Shown: positions 45,602 to 54,511 of the stretch, in pieces
Numbering within the stretch: position 1 is the first letter of the stretch
Layout of the letters: every line of letters starts with the position of its first letter
The notes under the pieces: model-generated
What the model was told of the DNA's origin: nothing
What the model saw: the letters and a program-made list of their open reading frames with translations, nothing else
Database searches by the model: none
Origin: an uncultured Lachnospiraceae bacterium
GTDB lineage: Bacteria > Bacillota > Clostridia > Lachnospirales > Lachnospiraceae
Assembly: GCA_902779445.1 (NCBI GenBank)
Contig: CACZBM010000002.1
Location: forward strand, 62,001-126,000
DNA length: 64,000 nucleotides
Direction of reading: 5' to 3'
Program-made: the position numbers and the translations under genes

Positions 45602-46747
45602 TCATTCTTCTACGGATACCTCAGCCTCTTCAGCTGCTTCAGCCGTCTCTTCTACAGTCTCTGCTGCCTCATCTTCATCACCGCCGCTTGTAAGAGCCTT
45701 GATGGAAAGTGAAATCTTGTGATCTGCCTCATTGAAATCAACCACCTTGGCTTCTACTTCCTGTCCGCTCTTAAGAACATCCGAGGGCTTCTCAACATGA
45801 TCCTTGGAGATCTGTGAAACATGAAGCAGTGCATCGATCCCGGGCTCAAGCTCAACAAATGCGCCGAAATCTGTCATGCGGGCAACCTTACCCTTAACGA
45901 TGGTACCAACTGCATATTTATTTGCTGCATCCATCCATGGATTCTGGTCAGGGAACTTAAGTGAAAGAGCGATCTTTGTGCCCTGAATATCCTTGATGAA
46001 TACTCTTAAGTCTTCGCCAACCTTGAATACCTTCTTGGGATTCTCCACGTGTCCCCAGGACATTTCTGAGATATGAAGAAGTCCGTCTATATCGCCGAGG
46101 TCTACAAATGCACCGAAATCTGTAACATTCTTAACCTGGCCTTCAATGATGTCTCCAACATGAAGTTTCTCTAAAAGCTCCTTCTGTCTCTCAGCCATTC
46201 TGGAAACAAGGAGACACTTTCTGTCACCGATGACCCTTCTTCTCTTGGGATTGAACTCGGTGATCATAAACTCTATCTCAGTTCCGTTATACTTGTTCAG
46301 ATCCTTTTCATATGTATCTGATACGAGTGATGCGGGGATAAATACCCTTGCACCTTCAAATACAACTGAAAGACCTCCTTCAAGTACCTTGACAACCTTG
46401 GCCTTAAGAACTTCCTTATTGTTGAAAGCATCCTCAAGCTTCTTATTGCCTCTGTCAGCCGCAAGTCTCTTATAGGTGAGGAGCACCTGCTCGTCTCCTG
46501 CCTTACCCTTCAATACCTTCGCCTCTATCTCATCACCTTCTTTTACAACGGTGGTAAGATCCAGGCTATTATCATTGGAGTACTCGCTTCTGGTGATTAT
46601 ACCGTCGCCCTTTGCTCCGATATTGAGCACGATCTCGTCAGGCTTTACGGATATAACCTTTCCTTTTACAACTTCACCCGGTCTGATGTTTGAATCGTGT
46701 TCCAGCGACTCATTAAATAATTGTTCAAAAGTCTGTTCCTCTGACAT
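45602..46747 (-). CDS. rpsA: S1 RNA-binding protein, ribosomal protein S1-like
   Basis: 381 residues from ATG 46747, chosen because GAGGAGGTT precedes it; the frame extends 25 codons further upstream, inside ispH. Four S1 domains are visible, for example VVKGKVISVKPDEIVLNIGAK, VTDFGAFVDLGDIDGLLHISEMS and MTDFGAFVELEPGIDALLHVSQIS, followed by an acidic tail (VEETAEAAEEAEV). It binds mRNA and probably assists translation. It overlaps the ispH end by 23 bases. Confidence 0.95.
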   Translation of the reverse strand: MSEEQTFEQLFNESLEHDSNIRPGEVVKGKVISVKPDEIVLNIGAKGDGIITRSEYSNDNSLDLTTVVKEGDEIEAKVLKGKAGDEQVLLTYKRLAADRGNKKLEDAFNNKEVLKAKVVKVLEGGLSVVFEGARVFIPASLVSDTYEKDLNKYNGTEIEFMITEFNPKRRRVIGDRKCLLVSRMAERQKELLEKLHVGDIIEGQVKNVTDFGAFVDLGDIDGLLHISEMSWGHVENPKKVFKVGEDLRVFIKDIQGTKIALSLKFPDQNPWMDAANKYAVGTIVKGKVARMTDFGAFVELEPGIDALLHVSQISKDHVEKPSDVLKSGQEVEAKVVDFNEADHKISLSIKALTSGGDEDEAAETVEETAEAAEEAEVSVEE

Positions 46748-47579
46748 GTTTTTGAACCTCCTCGATAATATAGTTTGGGGTGGACGCCCCGGCTGTGATA
46801 CCCACACAGTTAACACCATCAAGAGAGTCTCGGTTCAGGTCAAGCGCTGTCTGAATGAATCTGGTATCAGCACATTTTTCAGAACAGATCTCGTACAACT
46901 TCCTCGTGTTGGAGCTGTGTCGTCCTCCAATCACTATCATCGCATCCGCGCGGGATGCAATCTCTCCAGCTTCAGTCTGCCTTTGCTCTGTAGCATTGCA
47001 GATCGTATTCACAGTAGTGGTATCATAACATTTTTTATGCAATATTTCAACAAAATTATTGAATTTATGTATATTAAAGGTGGTCTGGGCCACTATAACC
47101 GTTGGTATTCCTCTCTCCGGCACATAGTTTTCCGCTTCTTCCGCTGTTTTTATGCATGTTACAGGCGTTGAAGAAAAACCCATTATACCCTGCACCTCAG
47201 GATGATCCCTGTCGCCGATGATGATCACATTCTTCCCCCTGGCACTTTCTTCTTCCACGATCTTGTGGATCTTCAGCACAAAGGGGCAGGTGGCATCTAC
47301 GACACGCACGTTCTCTTTGGCTTTCAGAATGTCATATATCTCCTTTGATATGCCGTGGGATCTGATAACCACAGTGCCTTCGGATAAATCCTTTAATTCA
47401 TAGATCGAATTAATGACCGTTACTCCTTTTTCGCCAAGGTCTTTAACGACTTCCTCGTTATGGATGATATCCCCGTAAGTGTATATCTTGCCGCCCTTAT
47501 TTATTTCATCATAGACCGTGTCAACGGCCCTTTTTACGCCGAAGCAGAACCCGGCACTTTTTGCTGTGATTATCTCCAT
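46725..47579 (-). CDS. ispH: 4-hydroxy-3-methylbut-2-enyl diphosphate reductase
   Basis: 284 residues. Last enzyme of the MEP isoprenoid pathway, containing a 4Fe-4S centre held by Cys in AGFCFGVKRAV, DATCPFVLKIH and TICNATEQRQ. Further motifs are IHNEEVV, RSHGISKEI and GITAGASTPNYIIEEV. In many Clostridia IspH is fused to S1 domains; here the two remain separate but overlap. Start at 47579. Confidence 0.97.
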   Translation of the reverse strand: MEIITAKSAGFCFGVKRAVDTVYDEINKGGKIYTYGDIIHNEEVVKDLGEKGVTVINSIYELKDLSEGTVVIRSHGISKEIYDILKAKENVRVVDATCPFVLKIHKIVEEESARGKNVIIIGDRDHPEVQGIMGFSSTPVTCIKTAEEAENYVPERGIPTVIVAQTTFNIHKFNNFVEILHKKCYDTTTVNTICNATEQRQTEAGEIASRADAMIVIGGRHSSNTRKLYEICSEKCADTRFIQTALDLNRDSLDGVNCVGITAGASTPNYIIEEVQKHVRGTDF

Positions 47580-47590
47580 GGCATTCTATC

Positions 47591-47735
47591 CACCCTCATC
47601 CGTCAGCACTTCGTGCTGCCACCTTCCCCCAGAGGGGGAAGGCTTTATGTTTTCTGTTTTATGTTTCTGTAACAATTACGATTGCCTTCCCCTTGAGGGG
47701 AAGGTGGCACGACGAAGTCGTGACGGATGAGGTGT
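47591..47735. repeat. Family B palindromic repeat
   Basis: A full-length copy: outer arms CCTCATCCGTCA and TGACGGATGAGG, inner hairpins CAGCACTTCGTGCTG and CACGACGAAGTCGTG, and flanking C- and G-rich tracts, with a central A+T-rich spacer. It lies between ispH and cmk. Confidence 0.85.
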
Positions 47736-47740
47736 TATGA

Positions 47741-48400
47741 TCAATCCTTTATCAATGACAGGATCTTCTCCACTACCTCATCAATGGTCATTTCGGAAGT
47801 ATCCACAAGGATCGCATCTTCAGCCTGCATAAGAGGCGATTCTTCCCGTGTCATATCCCGATGATCCCTGTCCCGGATCTCCTTCTCTATCTCATCGAGT
47901 TTTGCGCTTTCACCTCTCGCCATAAGCTCATCGAACCTTCTTCTGGCTCTTACAGCCGTACTGGCAGTTAAATAGATTTTTTTTCTTGCGTAAGGCAGAA
48001 CCTTCGTACCTATATCCCTTCCGTCCATTACCACATCTTCAAGAGTTGCAAGCTCCTGCTGAAGAGATACGAGTTTACGCCTTACTTCTGGTACCACCGA
48101 GGTTTTTGATGCAGCTTCGCTTACTTCCTCAGTCCTTATGAGGCTGTTTACGTTTTCACCGTTTAGGAAAACACACTGCACGCCACCCTCATAACGGATG
48201 CTTATTTCCACATTCTCACACTTCGCCGCAATGGCAGCAGGATCATTAAGATCAACCTTTTCCCTGATCATGTAAAGCGCCATGGCGCGGTACATCGCAC
48301 CGGTGTCAACATAGATCATGTTCTTCTTTGCTGCGATCTTTTTTGCAATGGTACTCTTTCCGGCACCTGCCGGTCCGTCAATGGCTATGTCGTAATTCAT
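47741..48400 (-). CDS. cmk: Cytidylate kinase
   Basis: 219 residues. Phosphorylates CMP/dCMP. P-loop IDGPAGAGKSTIAKKIA, CMP-binding segment VDTGAMYRAMALYM, VVMDGRDIGTKVLPYA and lid Arg residues RARRRFDELMARGE are canonical. The order cmk-ispH-rpsA is a common Clostridia arrangement. Confidence 0.97.
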   Translation of the reverse strand: MNYDIAIDGPAGAGKSTIAKKIAAKKNMIYVDTGAMYRAMALYMIREKVDLNDPAAIAAKCENVEISIRYEGGVQCVFLNGENVNSLIRTEEVSEAASKTSVVPEVRRKLVSLQQELATLEDVVMDGRDIGTKVLPYARKKIYLTASTAVRARRRFDELMARGESAKLDEIEKEIRDRDHRDMTREESPLMQAEDAILVDTSEMTIDEVVEKILSLIKD

Positions 48401-48420
48401 CCTTATTCCTCCTTAATAAT

Positions 48421-48556
48421 GAGATCCTTCGCTGCGCTCAGGATGACTCGCTGAGCTGCGGCAGCTTATCTGTCATTCTGAGCGAAGCGAAGAATCTATT
48501 GCACCTGCTGCAGCTTCGGCAGCTTATCTGTCATTCTGAGCGAAGCGAAGAATCTA
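48421..48556. repeat. Family A repeats in a 58-bp tandem duplication
   Basis: Two 58-base units (48461-48518 and 48519-48576) begin GCAGCTTATC and each contain a family A unit plus the same GCACCTGC segment; a diverged extra reverse family A unit lies at 48422-48445. The second unit overlaps the last codons and stop of the BaiN-like gene. Confidence 0.85.
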
Positions 48557-49778
48557 TTGCACCTGCAGCAGCCGCGGCAGTTGACCATGCAAGCTGCAGA
48601 TTAAATCCTCCCGTGAGTGAATCGATATCCAGTACTTCTCCGATAAAATAAAGCCCGGACACCTTCTTTGACTCCATAGAGCCCGGATCTACTTCTTTAA
48701 CAGAAACCCCGCCTTTTGTAATGACAGCTTCTTCAAATCCCCTTAAGCCGGATATCGTTATCTTTAGATCCTTTATCTCGCCTAAAAGGGCATTTCTTTC
48801 TTCCCTTGAGATCTCTGCACATCTCTTCTCAGGATCGATCCCTGATCTTCTTATCATAACCGGTATGAGCTTTGAAGGAAACAGCGACGAAACCGAATTC
48901 TTAAATTCCTTATGCCTGTTTTCTTCGAATACTCTGATAAGCCTCTTATCAAGGGTATCCCGGTCAAGCGCACTCTTCAGGTCTATATGGAGAATGCATT
49001 CTCCTTCATAATACTTTGGATCAACAGATGCTGATGCTGAAAGTATCACGGGTCCGCTCACTCCAAAGTGAGTGAACAGCATCTCTCCAAAATCCGTATA
49101 AAGCGTTTTTTTCCCTTGTGTAAGCTTTATGGAAATATTCTTAAGGGACAGACCCTGAAGCTCCTTTACATCTTCATCCGGCGAATTCAAAGGCACCAGA
49201 GACGGAGTCCTGTCAGTAACGTTCATTCCGGCGGAAATCGCAAACTTATAGCCATCTCCCGTGGAACCTGTAGATGTATAGGAGCATCCTCCAGTTGCCA
49301 CTATTATCTTATCAGCGAAAAGTTTCTGTCCGTCAGAAAGGAGAACTCCTTCTGCTTTGCTTTCTTTTATCAGTATTCTTGCAACTTTTGTTTTAAGAAG
49401 TATCTTTACGTTAAGCCTATGCAGTTCATCGCCCAGAACCTTGATAACATCCGAAGAATGGTCAGACACAGGGAAAACCCTGTTGCCTCTCTCAACCTTC
49501 ATCTTTAATCCCAGAGAATCAAAAAAATCCAGTGTATCCGACGGAGTAAATCCATAAAGCGCCGAATACATGAATTTTTTATTTGAACGTATCGCTGAAA
49601 GATGTTCTTCCACATCTGCTGAATTCGTGATATTACATCTTCCCTTACCTGTGATGAAGAGCTTCTTTCCAAGCTTTTCATTTTTTTCTATAAGGGTGAC
49701 CTTTTTACCGGCGCGGGCCAGAAGAACTGCGCACATCATACCGGAGGCTCCCCCGCCGATGATTACTATGCTTGCCAC
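48531..49778 (-). CDS. BaiN/HI0933-family NAD(P)/FAD-dependent oxidoreductase
   Basis: 415 residues. N-terminal FAD-binding motif IVIIGGGASGMMCAVLLARA and LGKKLFITGKGRCNITN, then ATGGCSYTSTGSTGDGYKFA and the C-terminal GLYFIGEVLDIDSLTGGFNLQLAWST. Likely a flavoprotein reductase; the physiological substrate is unknown in most members. The final residues (GAIDSSLRSE) are encoded by a family A repeat that also supplies the stop codon, so the C-terminus has probably been altered. Confidence 0.93.
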   Translation of the reverse strand: MASIVIIGGGASGMMCAVLLARAGKKVTLIEKNEKLGKKLFITGKGRCNITNSADVEEHLSAIRSNKKFMYSALYGFTPSDTLDFFDSLGLKMKVERGNRVFPVSDHSSDVIKVLGDELHRLNVKILLKTKVARILIKESKAEGVLLSDGQKLFADKIIVATGGCSYTSTGSTGDGYKFAISAGMNVTDRTPSLVPLNSPDEDVKELQGLSLKNISIKLTQGKKTLYTDFGEMLFTHFGVSGPVILSASASVDPKYYEGECILHIDLKSALDRDTLDKRLIRVFEENRHKEFKNSVSSLFPSKLIPVMIRRSGIDPEKRCAEISREERNALLGEIKDLKITISGLRGFEEAVITKGGVSVKEVDPGSMESKKVSGLYFIGEVLDIDSLTGGFNLQLAWSTAAAAAGAIDSSLRSE

Positions 49779-49790
49779 TTTTTGAAATCC

Positions 49791-50774
49791 TTAATTACCC
49801 GGGGTACTCTCGCGCTCGGCGCTCGAAAGCGTACCCGTCAGACGTCCACCGGACGTCTGACCATATTTAGTCCCGGGGTATTCCCTTATCTTATTCTCAT
49901 CAACGAAATTTATCTCATCGGAATTATATACCTGATATTCTTCCCAAGTGTCTTCCAAGAGCTTCATATGCTCCACAACTTCATCCGTCTTCTTCATGCA
50001 AAGCTGAACAACCAGCGCGTTTATAAGGGATAAAGGAGCCACCAGTGAGTCAACTATGGAAATACTGTCGCTTCTTGCCAGCAGATTACATGAAGAATAA
50101 AGTGTCATGGGCGAGCGGTTACTGTCTGTAATGGAAATGAGATGGGCATTTCTGGAATTTGCAAATTCCAGCGCTTTAAGCGTTCTCATGGAATACCTTG
50201 GAAAGTCAATGCCAATAAGCACATCCTTTTCCGTGATCCTTATAAGCTGCTCAAATACTTCCGTTAAGCTGTTGGTGGAAATAAGATGGACATTCCCGAA
50301 CATGGTATTCAGGTAAAAAGAGAGAAAGCCCGCTAAAGGTGCGCAGCTTCTGATACCAAGTACATATATGTTCTCAGCGCTGATTATCGTATCCACAGCC
50401 ATTTCAAATGCTTTTGTGTTTACAAGAGACATGGTATCTGAGATCTTATCAATATCAGACTGGAGGACAGAATTGATTATCTCGGAATCACTTCTGTTTC
50501 CGTAGACCTCTCCCATGCGGTCAATACGGTTCAGCTTATGTCTTACAACATCAGAAAGAGCTTCCTGGAATTCCGGGAAGCCCGCATATCCGACGGCTGC
50601 AGCGAATCTTACAACTGTAGATTCACTTACTCCGACTTTTTTCCCGAGTTTGGCGGCAGTCATAAAAGCCGCCTCATCGGTATTATCTGTTATAAAACGT
50701 ACAAGGGCTTTCTGGCCCTTCGAAAGATTAGGAAAATCCTCGTTTAAATGGGCTATAAGGCCTTTTTTATCCAT
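49791..50774 (-). CDS. RpiR-family transcriptional regulator with repeat-derived C-terminal tail
   Basis: 327 residues. An N-terminal HTH domain (LGKKVGVSESTVVRFAAAVGYAGFPEFQ) and a SIS sugar-phosphate domain (VLGIRSCAPLAGFLSFYLNTMF, IDFPRYSMRTLKALEFA) define an RpiR regulator. The last about 23 residues (from GTKYGQTSGGRLTGT) are encoded by a palindromic insertion between 9-base direct repeats; without it the protein would end ...REYPG. It overlaps the TetR gene start-region by 8 bases (ATG at 50774), so both regulators are probably coexpressed. Target unknown. Confidence 0.92.
   Translation of the reverse strand: MDKKGLIAHLNEDFPNLSKGQKALVRFITDNTDEAAFMTAAKLGKKVGVSESTVVRFAAAVGYAGFPEFQEALSDVVRHKLNRIDRMGEVYGNRSDSEIINSVLQSDIDKISDTMSLVNTKAFEMAVDTIISAENIYVLGIRSCAPLAGFLSFYLNTMFGNVHLISTNSLTEVFEQLIRITEKDVLIGIDFPRYSMRTLKALEFANSRNAHLISITDSNRSPMTLYSSCNLLARSDSISIVDSLVAPLSLINALVVQLCMKKTDEVVEHMKLLEDTWEEYQVYNSDEINFVDENKIREYPGTKYGQTSGGRLTGTLSSAERESTPGN
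49798..49880. repeat. 65-base palindromic insertion with 9-base direct repeats
   Basis: CCCGGGGTA occurs at 49798-49806 and 49872-49880 (period 74). Between them lies an 11-bp perfect hairpin GTCAGACGTCC (49837-49847) and GGACGTCTGAC (49851-49861) with loop ACC, and an adjacent weaker hairpin between GTAC (49804-49807) and its mate near 49831. Confidence 0.8.
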
Positions 50775-51318
50775 AGATCTTTCCGAACATATCCTCCAAG
50801 AGATTTACTGTATCCTTTTCGGTAATATCAAACTCATTTCTGATCATCATGCAGGCTGTTCCGTGAATTATAAGCCACACCTTCATGAATACGGATTCCA
50901 CATCATCCTGCTCTATTCCCTTGATCCGCTTAAGCTCTTTTATCACATAGTTCTTAGAGCCGCCGTTTATAAGGTCATAACTTGATTTGTTAACATGATT
51001 CTCCATAAGGAAAAGAAGTCTGAAGATATTAGGCTCATTCTTTGCAAATGAAATATAGGTCATTCCGAAATTGACAAAAGGGATAACAGAAAAATTGCTG
51101 TCAAGCTCGAAATATCCGCTGAAATAATCTGCACATCTTAAGAACAGATCATTTTCAAGCTCCCCCATATTTTTATAGATCCTGAAAATGGGCTGTGTGC
51201 TGCACCCTGCTCTCTCTGCAAGATGCCTCGCGGAAAGCTCCTCCATACCTTTCTCACGAACAAGCTCAAAGGCAGCATCTATGAGCATATCCTTCGTAAC
51301 GCTCTGCTTTCTCGGCAT
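50767..51318 (-). CDS. TetR-family transcriptional regulator
   Basis: 183 residues from ATG 51318 (an in-frame ATG at 51339 is possible; GGGGAGG lies between them, slightly far from 51318). The N-terminal HTH reads MLIDAAFELVREKGMEELSARHLAERAGCSTQPIFRIYK. The ligand domain is poorly conserved. It probably controls nearby genes or itself; its effector is unknown. It precedes and overlaps the RpiR gene. Confidence 0.9.
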   Translation of the reverse strand: MPRKQSVTKDMLIDAAFELVREKGMEELSARHLAERAGCSTQPIFRIYKNMGELENDLFLRCADYFSGYFELDSNFSVIPFVNFGMTYISFAKNEPNIFRLLFLMENHVNKSSYDLINGGSKNYVIKELKRIKGIEQDDVESVFMKVWLIIHGTACMMIRNEFDITEKDTVNLLEDMFGKIYG

Positions 51319-51339
51319 AATTATGAAAATCCTCCCCAA

Positions 51340-51543
51340 AACATATATTCCGAAAAATGGTTCTCCCCCTCATGGTGAAAACATCTGTAATTTTATCGTA
51401 ACTTTTTTGTAATATCAAGTACTTTTTTATGGTAAAAAATAAAATACTTATCGTTTTTTAAGATTGTACCGATAAAAATACCAGGAGATATGTATAAAAA
51501 GGGACGGGCCCTCATAGCCCGTCCCCTATCATACTTTTAATCC
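51340..51543. other. A+T-rich intergenic region
   Basis: Upstream of the TetR gene and downstream of the decarboxylase operon. Apart from the terminator at 51496-51525 nothing specific was recognised; the A+T-rich stretch (51390-51480) probably contains the TetR promoter. Confidence 0.5.
51496..51525 (-). terminator. Terminator of the sodium-pumping decarboxylase operon
   Basis: GGGACGGGC (51501-51509) pairs with GCCCGTCCC (51517-51525), 9 bp, followed on the minus strand by TTTTTAT. Confidence 0.92.
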
Positions 51544-52944
51544 TTATACAGGATAGGCACCGTTTTCTTTATCTGCTTTTGAAAGGTCTACACCCTCCTG
51601 CTGTGCTTTTCTGTATTTGAAGTAGTCGGTAGCCACCTGAGGGAAGAGCGCATATGAGAGCACATCTTCCTCCTGCTGGATCCACTGCTTGCATTCCTCT
51701 CTGTACTTATCGAGCTGAGGCTCCAGATGATCTGCCGGACGGTCTGTGATGGGAGTCTCTCCGGGAATGATCTTTGCAACAACCTCGGGATTCATAGGCT
51801 TAACGGTCTGACCGTACATTCCGCGGCAGAGATCCTTTGTCTGGCCTGTGGAAACCTTGTATCTCTCTCCCATGAGGACATTCATAACAGCCTGTGTTCC
51901 AACGATCTGTGATGAAGGAGTAACGAGAGGGGGCTCACCGAGATCCTTACGAACTCTGGGCACTTCCTCAAGCACCTCTGTAAGCTTATCTTCCTTACCC
52001 TGCTCTCCCAGCTGCTTTATCATATTTGAAAGCATTCCTCCGGGGACCTGGTACCTTAAGGTATTGATATTTACGCCCATAACCTTCGGATTTAAGAGTC
52101 CGCTCTTTATGCACTCTTCTCTGTAAGGCTCGAAGTACTTTCCGACTTCGATAAGCTTCTCAAGATCAAGACCGGTCTCATATCCTGAGCTGTCAAGTGC
52201 CTTAGCCATAACCTCTGTTGCGGGCTGTGATGTTCCCATTGAAAGAGGTGAAGCTGCGCAGTCGATAACATCCACTCCTGCTTCAACAGCTTTCATGTAT
52301 GTCATGGAAGCCATACCTGAAGTATAGTGTGTATGCAGCTGGATAGGAAGGCTTGAACCCTTCTTAAGAGCTGTTACAAGGTCGTAAGCTGCACCGGGCA
52401 GGAGAAGCCCCGCCATATCCTTGATACAGATGGAATCAGCTCCCATCTCTTCGATCTTACGTGCCACATTCTCCCAGTACTCAAGGGTGTATGCATCTCC
52501 GAGAGTATAGGAAAGTGCGATCTGTGCATGTCCGTTTTCCTTCTTTGTAGCCTTTACGCAGGTCTCCAGATTACGAAGATCGTTCAGGCAGTCAAAGATA
52601 CGTATAACGTCAATACCGTTTGCTATGGATTTCTGAACAAAATACTCTACCACATCATCTGCATAGTGGCTGTATCCGAGGATATTCTGTCCTCTGAAAA
52701 GCATCTGTAATTTCTGATGGGGAAGACCCTTTCTGATCTTTCTGAGTCTCTCCCAGGGATCCTCCTTTAAGAAACGAAGGCAGGAATCAAATGTTGCGCC
52801 GCCCCAGCACTCTACTGACTGATAGCCGATCTGATCCATGGTATCAAGGATCGGAAGCATCTCTTCAATAGGCATTCTGGTAGCTATAAGTGACTGGTGG
52901 GCATCTCTTAAAATGGTCTCTGTAATGCCGACTTTCTTTGCCAT
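51544..52944 (-). CDS. oadA: Oxaloacetate decarboxylase-type alpha (carboxyltransferase) subunit
   Basis: 466 residues, the carboxyltransferase part only; no biotin domain is attached. HMGL-like TIM barrel with ETILRDAHQSLIATRM, FRGQNILGYSHYADDVV, the carbamylated-Lys region SICIKDMAGLLLP, LHTHYTSGMASMTYMKA and PASPLSMGTSQPATE-like segments. The conserved PycB domain follows. It should move carboxyl groups between oxaloacetate (or pyruvate) and biotin on the small carrier protein at 54107. Last gene of the operon. Confidence 0.92.
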   Translation of the reverse strand: MAKKVGITETILRDAHQSLIATRMPIEEMLPILDTMDQIGYQSVECWGGATFDSCLRFLKEDPWERLRKIRKGLPHQKLQMLFRGQNILGYSHYADDVVEYFVQKSIANGIDVIRIFDCLNDLRNLETCVKATKKENGHAQIALSYTLGDAYTLEYWENVARKIEEMGADSICIKDMAGLLLPGAAYDLVTALKKGSSLPIQLHTHYTSGMASMTYMKAVEAGVDVIDCAASPLSMGTSQPATEVMAKALDSSGYETGLDLEKLIEVGKYFEPYREECIKSGLLNPKVMGVNINTLRYQVPGGMLSNMIKQLGEQGKEDKLTEVLEEVPRVRKDLGEPPLVTPSSQIVGTQAVMNVLMGERYKVSTGQTKDLCRGMYGQTVKPMNPEVVAKIIPGETPITDRPADHLEPQLDKYREECKQWIQQEEDVLSYALFPQVATDYFKYRKAQQEGVDLSKADKENGAYPV

Positions 52945-52968
52945 ATTATTCTCCTATTCTAAATATAT

Positions 52969-54096
52969 TCAACCTACGCCAAATACTGCCATAAAGGTTC
53001 CGGCAACAACGGCGGTTCCCACAACTCCTGCTACATTAGGTCCCATGGCATGCATGAGGAGGAAGTTTGTGGGATCGGCTTCAGCACCGACCTTCTGGGA
53101 AACACGGGCCGCCATTGGCACTGCAGAAACTCCGGCAGATCCTATTAGCGGGTTTATCTTCTTTCCGGTAGCATAGCACATGATCTTTCCGACGATGGCA
53201 CCGGCAGCTGTACCGAAAGCAAATGCCACCAGTCCGAGTACGACGATCTTAATAGTGGTGATATTCAAGAATGCTTCAGCACTGGTGGTAGCACCTACCG
53301 AAGTACCAAGCATGATAACCACTATGTACATCATTGCGTTGGATGCGGTCTCCTGAAGCTGACGTACAACTCCGCATTCACGGAAGAGATTTCCGAGCAT
53401 CAGCATTCCGATAAGAGGTGCCGTGGTAGGAAGGATCATGGCAACGATTATCGTAACGATTATGGGGAAAAGAACCTTCTCAAGCTTGGAAACAGGTCTT
53501 AACTGTTCCATCTTGATCTTTCTTTCCTTTTCGGTTGTCAAAAGCTTCATGATTGGAGGCTGGATAATAGGAACCAGCGACATATATGAATAAGCTGCAA
53601 CCGCGATAGGTCCCAGTATAGCTGTCTGACCAAGTCTCGTAGCGAGAAAGATGGAAGTAGGTCCATCCGCTCCTCCGATTATTGAAATTGCAGCTGCTTC
53701 CTTATCATTGAAGCCGAGGGCGATAGCACCGAAGTATGCTGTAAAGATACCAAACTGTGCTGCCGCACCCAAAATAAAACTCTTGGGATTTGCAATAAGC
53801 GGGCCGAAATCCGTCATTGCGCCTACACCCATAAATATAAGGCAGGGAAGTATAGCCCATTCATCCAGTTTGAAGAAGTAGTGAAGCAGTCCACCCTCCT
53901 GCATGATATCCGGATAAATATTGACTAAGAGCATTCCGAATGAGATAGGCACAAGGAGCAGGGGTTCGAATCCCTTAACGATGGCGAGATAGAGGAAGAT
54001 AAGTGCAACCACTATCATGGCAACATTCCCGCCTGACATTGTGGAAAATGCGGACTGGGAAGCCAGGTTCGCCAGAGTATTAGCAATATATTCCAT
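52969..54096 (-). CDS. oadB: Sodium-pumping decarboxylase beta subunit
   Basis: 375 residues, about ten to eleven TM helices. Conserved functional segment IIGGADGPTSIFLATRLGQ (with the Asp essential for Na+ transport in OadB/GcdB/MmdB), plus PTTAPLIGMLMLGNLFRECG. It couples decarboxylation of carboxybiotin to Na+ export. Located between the biotin carrier (11 bases) and the alpha gene. Confidence 0.96.
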   Translation of the reverse strand: MEYIANTLANLASQSAFSTMSGGNVAMIVVALIFLYLAIVKGFEPLLLVPISFGMLLVNIYPDIMQEGGLLHYFFKLDEWAILPCLIFMGVGAMTDFGPLIANPKSFILGAAAQFGIFTAYFGAIALGFNDKEAAAISIIGGADGPTSIFLATRLGQTAILGPIAVAAYSYMSLVPIIQPPIMKLLTTEKERKIKMEQLRPVSKLEKVLFPIIVTIIVAMILPTTAPLIGMLMLGNLFRECGVVRQLQETASNAMMYIVVIMLGTSVGATTSAEAFLNITTIKIVVLGLVAFAFGTAAGAIVGKIMCYATGKKINPLIGSAGVSAVPMAARVSQKVGAEADPTNFLLMHAMGPNVAGVVGTAVVAGTFMAVFGVG

Positions 54097-54106
54097 AATA
54101 TGCTCC

Positions 54107-54472
54107 TTACTTAAGTGTTGCTAAAACAGTGCCGTTTTCACACGCATCTCCGACAGATACTTCGATTGAAGCAACAGTTCCTGCCTCGGGAGCTACGCAT
54201 CCGATCTCCATCTTCATAGCTTCTATAGTGATAACGGTTTCGCCCTTCTCAACATGGTCTCCCACGTTCTTATCGAGCTTGAATACCTTTCCGGCTGCTC
54301 CTGCTGTAACCTTTATTCCGCCTGCGCCTGCGCTTGCCTGAGGTGCTGCTGCGGGAGCGGGTGCTGCTGCGGGCGCGCTTGCAGCCTTGGGAGCGGGAGC
54401 CGATGATCCGCCCTTCTCATCAACTGTAACGTCATAGCTTGTTCCGTTAACGGTAATGGTGTAATTTTTCAT
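54107..54472 (-). CDS. Biotin carboxyl carrier protein
   Basis: 121 residues. A short N-terminal beta segment, an Ala/Pro-rich flexible linker (about 22-50), and a biotinyl domain with the biotin-accepting Lys in ETVITIEAMKMEIGC. It swings carboxybiotin between the carboxyltransferase(s) and the beta subunit. It is shorter than an alpha-fused biotin domain and is separate here, as in glutaconyl-CoA decarboxylase GcdC-type carriers. Confidence 0.95.
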   Translation of the reverse strand: MKNYTITVNGTSYDVTVDEKGGSSAPAPKAASAPAAAPAPAAAPQASAGAGGIKVTAGAAGKVFKLDKNVGDHVEKGETVITIEAMKMEIGCVAPEAGTVASIEVSVGDACENGTVLATLK

Positions 54473-54511
54473 GGTATTAATTCTCCTTAATTTTGTATCT
54501 TAAGTATAGTG

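Noticed and set aside
46748..46822. 25-codon N-terminal extension of rpsA
   Set aside because: Lies in ispH and precedes a strong GAGGAGG at the start used here.
48421..48556. Possible CRISPR array in tandem family A repeats
   Set aside because: Only two 58-base units without unique spacers; units extend into a gene.
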